Shown: positions 1-5,411 of the stretch, in pieces
Layout: each line of letters starts with the position of its first letter
How positions within the stretch are numbered: the stretch's first letter is position 1
Assembly: GCA_018711415.1 (NCBI GenBank)
Contig: DVIJ01000026.1
Span: forward strand, 1 to 12,890
Source: Scatomorpha merdavium
Lineage (GTDB): Bacteria; Bacillota; Clostridia; Oscillospirales; Oscillospiraceae
DNA length: 12,890 nt
Direction: 5' to 3'
Position numbers and translations under genes: made by a program
Notes under the pieces: model-generated
What the model saw: only the letters and a program-made list of their open reading frames with translations
The model's database searches: none
Told to the model about the DNA's origin: nothing

Positions 1-473
1 CCCGCCGCGGCCGCGGCCGTCAGGCAGGGCAGCAGCGCGTGGGAGAAGTCCAGCAGCTCGCCCAGGGCCGCCTTGGCCGCGCTTATGCAGCCGCCCGCGT
101 CCGCAAAGGCCAGGCCGGACACCGCCAGGCAGCCCGCAAGGCCCACATAGCGCGCCGCCGCGCCGTCCGCAAAGGCCCCCGCCAGCGTACAAAGGAGCGC
201 CACGGCCACCAGCTTCAGCGCAGCCTCCGCCGCCTCGCGCCAGTAGCCGCGCAGGCCCTCCAGCGCCGCGTCCAGCAGCTTCGAGAGCATTCCCTCCGGC
301 TCCACGGCGTCCATGATGCCCAGGTCCCCCAGCGTCTCCCGCGCCGCCTCCGGAGCGGCGGACTCCGCCGCGGACATGCCGAGGTCGCCGTAGAGCTCCT
401 CCTGCGCCGCCGAGGCCAGGACCGGCGCCGTCAGCGCCAACGCGGCCAGCAGGATGCAGACGAGCGCCCTCAT
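1..473 (-). CDS. spoIIIAE: Stage III sporulation protein AE (SpoIIIAE), N-terminal part, cut by window edge
   Basis: SpoIIIAE is a polytopic mother-cell membrane protein of the SpoIIIA-SpoIIQ complex that links mother cell and forespore during engulfment. The visible 157 codons begin MRALVCILLAALALTAPV, a signal peptide of about 22 residues ending in ASA. An acidic extracytoplasmic stretch follows (about 23-65), then the first hydrophobic segments (about 85-105 and 113-130). The frame has no stop up to position 1, so the gene continues beyond the window (family length is near 390 residues). The ATG at 471-473 overlaps the spoIIIAD stop as ATGA, implying translational coupling. The assignment rests on position after spoIIIAD plus the signal peptide and membrane pattern. 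The conserved C-terminal part is not visible. Confidence 0.9.
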   Translation of the reverse strand, partial: MRALVCILLAALALTAPVLASAAQEELYGDLGMSAAESAAPEAARETLGDLGIMDAVEPEGMLSKLLDAALEGLRGYWREAAEAALKLVAVALLCTLAGAFADGAAARYVGLAGCLAVSGLAFADAGGCISAAKAALGELLDFSHALLPCLTAAAAA

Positions 474-856
474 ACCAGGCCCTCCACCGTGTCCAGGAGC
501 GCGGAGATCAGCGGCAGGGCGCAGACCAGCGCCGCAGCCGCGCCCGCCAGCTCCACAGCCGAGGCCAGCTGGCTGCTGCCCGCGTCCCGGCAGGCCTCCG
601 AGCCCAGCGCGCAGACTATGCCTATCCCCACGCACTTCACCACGGGCGTGAACAGCGCCGGGGACAGGCCGGAGAGCTCCCGCGCCCGCGCCGCAGCCGC
701 GGCCAGCTCGTCCGCCAGGCCCAGCACCGCCATGAGTATCGCCGCCGCTGCCGCAAGGCCCAGGCAGACGGAGAGCTCCGCGTTCGACTTTTTGAGCAGC
801 AGCGCCATGAGCGCCGCGCAGATGCCGGCCGCGACCGCCTTTGCCGCCAGCTCCAT
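470..856 (-). CDS. spoIIIAD: Stage III sporulation protein AD (SpoIIIAD)
   Basis: Small integral membrane protein (128 aa) of the SpoIIIA-SpoIIQ complex, needed for SigG activity in the forespore. It shows several hydrophobic segments: about 5-21, 28-48, 68-85 and 100-120. The segment LLLKKSNAELSVCLGLAAA is typical of the SpoIIIAC/AD family, where a basic loop precedes a second helix. The length matches the usual 125-130 residues. The ATG at 854-856 comes one base after the spoIIIAC stop and has no strong Shine-Dalgarno site, so coupling to spoIIIAC is likely. Its stop overlaps the spoIIIAE start. Confidence 0.95.
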   Translation of the reverse strand: MELAAKAVAAGICAALMALLLKKSNAELSVCLGLAAAAAILMAVLGLADELAAAAARARELSGLSPALFTPVVKCVGIGIVCALGSEACRDAGSSQLASAVELAGAAAALVCALPLISALLDTVEGLV

Positions 857-857
857 C

Positions 858-1052
858 TCAGAACAAAAACAGGCTCTTTATGAGCCCGAAGAGCTCGCTT
901 ATCTTCTGCACCACCAGCACCAGCACGATGACAAGCCCCGTTATCGTCACCATGAGCGCCTGCTCCTCGCGGCCGGAGCGCGTGAGCAGTATGTTCAGCA
1001 CCGCGACGAGGATGCCCACCGCCGCGACCTTGAAGATGAGTTCGACCTCCAT
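858..1052 (-). CDS. spoIIIAC: Stage III sporulation protein AC (SpoIIIAC)
   Basis: A 64-residue membrane protein with two transmembrane helices (about 5-22 and 33-50) around the loop TRSGREEQA, a hallmark of SpoIIIAC. It works with SpoIIIAD in the mother-cell membrane part of the channel complex. I choose the ATG at 1050-1052 (MEVELIFKVAAVG), because the purine run AGGAAAGG then lies about 8 bases upstream and known homologues start at the same point. A GTG three codons earlier would sit directly against that ribosome site. The gene lies 18 bases after spoIIIAB. Confidence 0.95.
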   Translation of the reverse strand: MEVELIFKVAAVGILVAVLNILLTRSGREEQALMVTITGLVIVLVLVVQKISELFGLIKSLFLF

Positions 1053-1070
1053 TTGCCGCACCCTTTCCTT

Positions 1071-1574
1071 TCAGTACAGGACTATCGCCAGTATGATCCC
1101 GCCCCCGGCGGCGAGCCCGGCCCGGAGTTTGCCCATGACCCGGGCCTCCTCCGCGGCGTTTTGGGCCTCGCGGCGAAGCTCCGCCTCGCAGGCGCTTATC
1201 GCCGCGGCCTGCTCCGCGGCTCCGTATCGGCCCAGGCTGCCGCCCAGGTTCAAAAGCGCCGCGCGCGCCGGGTCGGAGAGGTCCAAAAGCTCCAGCGCCG
1301 CGGCCCAGATCTCCCCGAACTCCGCGCCGCCCAGGTTCTCCAGGCCCGCGCAGACCGCCGCGTAAAAGCTCCGCGCCGTCTCCGGTCCGTGCCGCGCCAG
1401 CCGCTCCGCCGCCTCCGGCAGCGGCGCCAGCCGCGAGACTATCTCCCCGCGCAAAAGCTCCAGGCCCGCGGCCAGGTCCGCCGTCAGGCGCGCGCGCCGC
1501 CGGAGCCTCAGCGCCTCCGCGAGCCCCATGCCCGCGCTCGCCAGCACCAGGGCCAGTGCGCCGATGAGTTTCAT
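1071..1574 (-). CDS. spoIIIAB: Stage III sporulation protein AB (SpoIIIAB)
   Basis: A 167-residue protein of the SpoIIIA complex, close to the family norm of about 170. An N-terminal hydrophobic anchor (about 1-20, MKLIGALALVLASAGMG) is followed by a mainly helical soluble domain rich in Ala, Leu, Glu and Arg. A second hydrophobic segment lies at the C-terminus (about 150-167). This two-ended membrane layout is that of SpoIIIAB, which resembles type II secretion GspF-like proteins and is thought to partner the SpoIIIAA ATPase. The ATG at 1572-1574 overlaps the spoIIIAA stop as ATGA. Longer open frames through this region are out-of-frame extensions into spoIIIAA and are not real. Confidence 0.93.
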   Translation of the reverse strand: MKLIGALALVLASAGMGLAEALRLRRRARLTADLAAGLELLRGEIVSRLAPLPEAAERLARHGPETARSFYAAVCAGLENLGGAEFGEIWAAALELLDLSDPARAALLNLGGSLGRYGAAEQAAAISACEAELRREAQNAAEEARVMGKLRAGLAAGGGIILAIVLY

Positions 1575-2461
1575 CCGCCCAGCTCCTCCAATTTGTAGCG
1601 CCTGCGCCCCGCCCGCCGCTCGATGAGCACCGCCGCGCGGAACACCCGATCCTCCAGCAGCGGCCGGTACACCGGTCTCGACGCCAGCTCCCGCAGGCTC
1701 CCCGCGTGCGCCGTCGCCAGCAGCTTCACCCCGCAGCCCGAGGCTGAGCGCGCCGCCTCCACGTCCGCCGGGGTCGTTATCTCGTCCATCGCCAAAAGCT
1801 GCGGCGTCATCGCCCTTATCAGCATCGCCGCGGCCTCCGGCTTCGGCGCGCCCGTCATGACGTCCGTGCAGGGCCCCACGTCGAAGAGCGGCGCGCCCTC
1901 CCAGACCCCCGCGATCTCCGCGCGCTCGTCTATGAGCGAAACGCGCCGCCCGCCCTCCGAGATGAGCCGCACGAGCTCGCGCAGGAGCGTCGTCTTGCCC
2001 GCGCCCGGCGGCGATACCAGCAGCGTGTCCGGCAGGCCCAGCTCCAGCAGCCCGGCATAGACCTCCTCCGCACAGCCCCGGTGCTGACGCGGTATGCGCA
2101 CGCTCAGGGAGGAGAGCCGCCGTATCGAGCGGACGCCGCCCTCGCGCACCACCGTCTCGCCGCAGAGCCCCACGCGGCAGCCTCCCCGCACCGTCACAAA
2201 ACCCGAGGCCACGCACTCGAGCGCCGTGTGCGCCGAGGCGCGGGTGGCGTTCTCGAGCACGGTGTCCAGGTCCCGCGGCAGGACCGCCCTCTGCCCGAAG
2301 GGGGACTCCCCCTCCGCCAGCAGCAGCGCCGGACGCCTGCCCGAGCGCAGGCGCAGCTCCTCCGCCGAGGCGCGCGCCTCCGCCGGCAGCGAAAGCGCCG
2401 CCTGCCTAATATCCTGCGGCAGCAGCGCCGCCGCGTTTTCAAAGCCTTCGCCTTCTCTCAT
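1571..2461 (-). CDS. spoIIIAA: Stage III sporulation protein AA, ATPase (SpoIIIAA)
   Basis: Cytoplasmic AAA-type/secretion-ATPase-like protein that energises the SpoIIIA channel. It has 296 residues, near the family length of about 307. Walker A is PPGAGKTT (151-158). Walker B is QLLAMDEI (221-228), with D226 and the catalytic E227. LIDERAE (177-183) and an ATAHAGS stretch (249-255) are also typical. The N-terminal third holds the family motif VRGGCRVGLCG (91-101). An in-frame TAG four codons upstream fixes the ATG at 2459-2461 as the earliest start. No good Shine-Dalgarno site precedes it, which is odd. It is the first gene of the minus-strand spoIIIA operon. In relatives the operon is driven by SigE in the mother cell, but I could not place a convincing SigE promoter here. 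Confidence 0.96.
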   Translation of the reverse strand: MREGEGFENAAALLPQDIRQAALSLPAEARASAEELRLRSGRRPALLLAEGESPFGQRAVLPRDLDTVLENATRASAHTALECVASGFVTVRGGCRVGLCGETVVREGGVRSIRRLSSLSVRIPRQHRGCAEEVYAGLLELGLPDTLLVSPPGAGKTTLLRELVRLISEGGRRVSLIDERAEIAGVWEGAPLFDVGPCTDVMTGAPKPEAAAMLIRAMTPQLLAMDEITTPADVEAARSASGCGVKLLATAHAGSLRELASRPVYRPLLEDRVFRAAVLIERRAGRRRYKLEELGG

Positions 2462-2517
2462 GTGGACAATCTATGCCCGCGCCCCCGGCCTTAGACCACA
2501 AACCCTCGTCCCGGCTC

Positions 2518-2546
2518 TTGCATGTTCGGGTAAAAGGTGGTAGAAT
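2518..2546 (+). promoter_or_regulatory. Candidate SigA-type promoter for the 2579 membrane protein gene
   Basis: TTGCAT (2518-2523) and TAGAAT (2541-2546) are separated by 17 bases. The -10 matches consensus at 5 of 6 positions, the -35 only at TTG. Transcription would start near 2553, and the GGGAGGT ribosome site at 2564-2570 lies 8 bases before the ATG. The promoter sits in the 117-bp gap shared with the divergent spoIIIA operon. This is inferred from sequence only. Confidence 0.5.
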
Positions 2547-2578
2547 ATTAGAAGTCGTTTTTTGGGAGGTCCTGTACC

Positions 2579-3052
2579 ATGGGTCTTGAAATGAAGATCA
2601 TGTACGGCGCGCTCATCTTCGTCGCCGGCTGGTTCTACTTCTACATCTGCCTCAGACAGCTCATCTTTGACTTCACCGTGGCCTACCCGCTCATCTCCAA
2701 GTTCGGCAAGGCGGGCGAGCAGGTCTTTGCCCCGACGGGCGCAAACAGGATGAACACCATCTCCGTCGTGATCTGGCTCGTCATCTGCGCGGGGCTGGGC
2801 TTTCTCGTCGTCCACTTCGCCGCGCTTTACCTCATCATCTCCTTCTTTGCGGGCGTGGTCGTCGGTCTCGTCGTGTTTGCCAAGAAGCTCGGGCCGCGCA
2901 CGAAGAGCAACTTTGAGGCCTTCTGCCGGACCTATTGCCGCTTCGTCCCCGACGACGACCTCCGCCAGGCCATGGCCCAGGCCGACCTGCCCAAAGTGCG
3001 CGCAGCCCTCCGCGCCCTCGGCGTGGAGCTCAAGCTCGACGTTGAAAAATAA
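2579..3052 (+). CDS. Small membrane protein of unknown function
   Basis: I do not recognise this 157-residue protein. It has three predicted transmembrane helices: about 8-27 (rich in Phe and Tyr), 60-80 and 82-101. After the basic stop-transfer KKLGPRTK come about 50 hydrophilic residues, FRFVPDD-like then LRQAMAQADLPKVRAALRALGVELK, which look helical and should face the cytoplasm. The segment between helices 1 and 2 contains TVAYPLISKFG. The ATG at 2579 is supported by GGGAGGT 8 bases upstream. It is transcribed away from spoIIIA and ends 128 bases before marR. A link to sporulation is possible from position alone, but nothing in the protein shows it. Third-position GC matches the neighbours, so it is very probably a real gene. 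Confidence 0.8.
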   Translation: MGLEMKIMYGALIFVAGWFYFYICLRQLIFDFTVAYPLISKFGKAGEQVFAPTGANRMNTISVVIWLVICAGLGFLVVHFAALYLIISFFAGVVVGLVVFAKKLGPRTKSNFEAFCRTYCRFVPDDDLRQAMAQADLPKVRAALRALGVELKLDVEK

Positions 3053-3081
3053 GCTCTTCCGGCAAAGTTCATAAATTATTA

Positions 3082-3117
3082 ACAGCGCCCCTGTTGACTT
3101 TTCACAGGAGGCGCTGT
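3082..3117 (+). repeat. Long inverted repeat overlapping the marR promoter
   Basis: The arms ACAGCGCCCCTGT (3082-3094) and ACAGGAGGCGCTGT (3104-3117) pair with one bulged A, around a 9-base centre. There is no T-run after it, so it is not a normal terminator. The -35 element lies at its centre and the -10 begins at its last base, so a dimeric regulator bound here would block RNA polymerase. An alternative is a weak terminator for the upstream gene. Confidence 0.6.
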
Positions 3118-3122
3118 ATCAT
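3094..3122 (+). promoter_or_regulatory. SigA-type promoter of the marR-ABC operon
   Basis: TTGACT (3094-3099) and TATCAT (3117-3122) each match consensus at 5 of 6 positions and are exactly 17 bases apart. An A/T-rich patch lies just upstream (3071-3081). The predicted start is near 3129, giving a leader of about 50 bases with both TTAGAGCTCTAA palindromes and the CGGAGG ribosome site. The -35 is inside the inverted repeat at 3082-3117. Confidence 0.75.
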
Positions 3123-3137
3123 TTACTGCGAAATTAC

Positions 3138-3164
3138 TTAGAGCTCTAATTTTTAGAGCTCTAA
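3138..3164 (+). promoter_or_regulatory. Tandem palindromic operator, candidate MarR binding sites
   Basis: The perfect 12-bp palindrome TTAGAGCTCTAA occurs twice, at 3138-3149 and 3153-3164. The spacing is 15 bp, and each copy is followed by a T-rich tail, so the unit is a 15-bp direct repeat. It lies between the predicted transcription start and the marR ribosome site at 3170-3174. MarR-family dimers typically bind A/T-flanked palindromes of this size near their own promoters (SlyA prefers TTAGCAAGCTAA). Autorepression of the operon by the MarR protein encoded next is therefore the natural inference. Confidence 0.7.
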
Positions 3165-3180
3165 TTTTCGGAGGTAAGAA

Positions 3181-3666
3181 ATGAACGGCTGCATGGAAAA
3201 AAGCGACGCCATGCTCTCTTCGCCCGCGTGGCGGTTCAGGATGCTGCACATCGCGCACAGGAACGCTACGGACTCGCTGCTGGATAAATACGGGGTGCGG
3301 GACTTCGGACACCCCTTTGTGCTCTGCCTGCTGGAGCACTGCGGCGGCGAGGAGGGCTTTGTTATGCAGAAGGAGCTCGCAAAACGGCTCCGGCTCACCC
3401 CCGCCACCGTGACCGCCGCCCTCAAGGCGCTTGAAAAACAGGGCTGCATCGTCCGCGAGTCGGAAGAGAGCGATATGCGCAGAAAGCGCATCAGGGTAAC
3501 TGAAAAGGGGCGCGAGGTCGCCCAGCGCTATGTGAACGTGTTCACAGAGGTGGACGAGGCGATGTACAAGGGCTTCTCCCCCGAGGAACTCGAGGCCGTC
3601 TCCGGCTACTTCAAGCGCATCACGGAAAATCTCAGGTCTCTGGCCGGTCAGGAGGGATGTATATGA
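3181..3666 (+). CDS. MarR-family transcriptional regulator
   Basis: A 161-residue winged helix-turn-helix protein of normal MarR length. The helix-turn-helix spans about 63-86 (QKELAKRLRLTPATVTAALKAL). The wing follows, with the signature DMRRKRIRVTEKGRE (98-112), matching the family pattern D-x-R-x(3)-V-x-L-T-x(2)-G. Flanking helices form the dimer interface. The N-terminus (about 1-20) is unusual and carries a Cys at 4. Other Cys residues at 49, 54, 89 and 160 could in principle sense oxidants, but I see no OhrR-type context. The start is set by CGGAGG 6-7 bases before the ATG. It is the first gene of a three-gene operon with two ABC exporter subunits, a common layout in which the regulator represses the operon and is released by the exported compound or stress. 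Confidence 0.93.
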   Translation: MNGCMEKSDAMLSSPAWRFRMLHIAHRNATDSLLDKYGVRDFGHPFVLCLLEHCGGEEGFVMQKELAKRLRLTPATVTAALKALEKQGCIVRESEESDMRRKRIRVTEKGREVAQRYVNVFTEVDEAMYKGFSPEELEAVSGYFKRITENLRSLAGQEGCI

Positions 3667-5411
3667 CAAAAAAACTCTTCCCCTACATTAAAGGCTTCGA
3701 AAAGGACGCGGTGAAAGCGCCGCTCTTCATCCTCATCGAAGCCGTCTGCGAGCTGTTTTTGCCGCTGCTCATGGCGAATATCATAGACGTCGGCATAAAC
3801 GGCGACGGCGGAATGTCTTATATCTGGAAGGCCGGGCTGGGGATGCTGGCGCTCTCGGTCCTCTCGCTCTACAGCGGCATGACCGCGTCAAAGGCTGCGG
3901 CGGTGGCGAGCCAGGGCTTCGGCCGCAACCTCCGCGGCGCGATGTTCGACAAGATCCAGGACTTCTCCTTTGCGGACATCGACCGCTTCTCCTCCGCCTC
4001 GCTCATAACCAGGCTCACGAACGACGTCAACTCCATCCAGATGACGGTCATGATGTGCCTGCGTATGCTGGTGCGCGCGCCGGTGCAGCTGCTCTCCGCG
4101 CTGGTGGTCTGTCTCTTTATGAACGCCAGGCTCACGCTGGTCATCGTCGTGGTCATCCCCGTCATGTGCCTGCTGCTCTGGCTCATCATGCGCGCCTGCG
4201 AAAAGCTCTTCACCCGCTTCCAGCAGAAGATCGACGCCCTGAACGACACCGTCCAGGAAAACCTCGTCGCCATCCGCGTCGTCAAGGCCTTCGTCCGCGG
4301 CGACTTCGAGCGGAAGAAGTTCAAAAAGTCCAACGACGAACTGCGCGACGCCGGCCTTGCCGCCGTCATGCGCGTCATACTCATAAGCCCCATCATGATG
4401 CTCTCCATGTACGCCGCCATCCTGGGCGTCATGTGGTTCGGCGGCGGCTTCGTCGCAAAGGGCGAGCTGCTGCCCGGCGAGCTCTACGCCTTCTTCTCCT
4501 ACATCGTCCAGGTGCTCATGAGCGTGCTCATGGTCGGCATGTGCCTGCTGATGCTCACCCGCGCCGTGGCCTGCGCCCGCCGCGTCGTCGAGGTGCTCGA
4601 GGCCGAGCCCGATATCTCCGATTCCCCCGAGAGCCGGAGCATCGAGCTGCCCGAGAGCCGCGGCAAGGTGGAGTTTAAGAACGTCTCCTTCAAATACAGC
4701 GCCACAGGCACGGGCGACGACGTCCTGCACGGCATAGACCTCACCGTCGAGCCCGGCCAGTTCGTGGCCGTCGTCGGCGGCACGGGTACGGGCAAGTCCA
4801 CGCTCGTGAACCTCATCCCCCGCTTCTATGACGTGACGCAGGGCCAGGTCCTCGTGGACGGCCTGGACGTGCGGGACTACCCGCTCGAGGAGCTGCGCAA
4901 CAGGATAGGCATGGTCCTCCAGACGAACGTCCTCTTTTCCGGCACGGTGCGGGATAACCTGCTCTGGGGCCGGGCCGACGCCACGGAGGAGGAGATCAGG
5001 CAGGCCGCGAAGAACGCCCAGGCCCTGGACTTCATAGAGGCCATGCCCGAGGGCTTCGACACCTGGCTCGACCAGGGCGGCGTGAACGTCTCCGGCGGCC
5101 AGAAGCAGCGGCTCTGCATCGCCCGGGCCATGCTCCGCCACCCCGCCATCCTCATCCTGGACGACTCCACCTCCGCCGTGGACTCCGCCACCGAGGCCGA
5201 GATACGCAGGTCCTTCTCCGAAAACCTCAAGGACACGACCGTCATAATAATAGCGCAGCGGATAAGCTCGGTGCGCTATGCGGATAAGATAATCGTCCTC
5301 GACGACGACCACATCGCCGCCGAGGGTACGCACGACGAACTCATGGAGACCAGCGACATTTACCGCGAGATCTACCAATCTCAACAGGAAGGAGCGATAG
5401 ACAATGGATGA
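3663..5411 (+). CDS. Heterodimeric ABC exporter, subunit with degenerate ATP site
   Basis: A half-transporter of 582 residues. The membrane domain has six helices (about 19-38, 55-75, 132-153, 157-176, 236-260 and 272-297), followed by an ATPase domain from about 335. Walker A is GGTGTGKST (372-380), the signature is VSGGQ (476-480) and Walker B runs LILDDSTSAVD. The catalytic Glu is replaced by Asp (D501) and the switch His by Gln (AQR, Q532). These replacements mark the degenerate subunit of heterodimeric exporters such as TM287/288, BmrCD and LmrCD. I choose the ATG at 3663, which overlaps the marR stop as ATGA and lies 6 bases after GGAGGG. The ATG two codons earlier abuts that site. Its partner follows with an 8-base overlap. 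Likely role: efflux of a drug or hydrophobic compound; the substrate is unknown. Confidence 0.94.
   Translation: MTKKLFPYIKGFEKDAVKAPLFILIEAVCELFLPLLMANIIDVGINGDGGMSYIWKAGLGMLALSVLSLYSGMTASKAAAVASQGFGRNLRGAMFDKIQDFSFADIDRFSSASLITRLTNDVNSIQMTVMMCLRMLVRAPVQLLSALVVCLFMNARLTLVIVVVIPVMCLLLWLIMRACEKLFTRFQQKIDALNDTVQENLVAIRVVKAFVRGDFERKKFKKSNDELRDAGLAAVMRVILISPIMMLSMYAAILGVMWFGGGFVAKGELLPGELYAFFSYIVQVLMSVLMVGMCLLMLTRAVACARRVVEVLEAEPDISDSPESRSIELPESRGKVEFKNVSFKYSATGTGDDVLHGIDLTVEPGQFVAVVGGTGTGKSTLVNLIPRFYDVTQGQVLVDGLDVRDYPLEELRNRIGMVLQTNVLFSGTVRDNLLWGRADATEEEIRQAAKNAQALDFIEAMPEGFDTWLDQGGVNVSGGQKQRLCIARAMLRHPAILILDDSTSAVDSATEAEIRRSFSENLKDTTVIIIAQRISSVRYADKIIVLDDDHIAAEGTHDELMETSDIYREIYQSQQEGAIDNG

Noticed and set aside
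39..1598. Plus-strand open frame of 519 codons across the spoIIIA genes
   Set aside because: Antisense shadow of spoIIIAB-AE caused by high GC. The product is Arg/Ala-rich, without domains, and the minus strand carries recognisable genes.
2517..2550. SigE-like pair TAATATT and CATGCAAG on the minus strand upstream of spoIIIAA
   Set aside because: The elements are separated by 19 bases, while SigE promoters need about 14-15. The same bases form a better plus-strand SigA promoter.
3657..3662. Upstream ATG for the first ABC subunit
   Set aside because: It directly abuts GGAGGG (3651-3656), leaving no spacing. The ATG at 3663 is properly spaced and overlaps the marR stop.
3888..5384. Minus-strand open frame of 498 codons within the first ABC gene
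   Set aside because: Composition rich in His, Asp and Val is typical of an antisense shadow. The plus strand encodes a complete ABC exporter.
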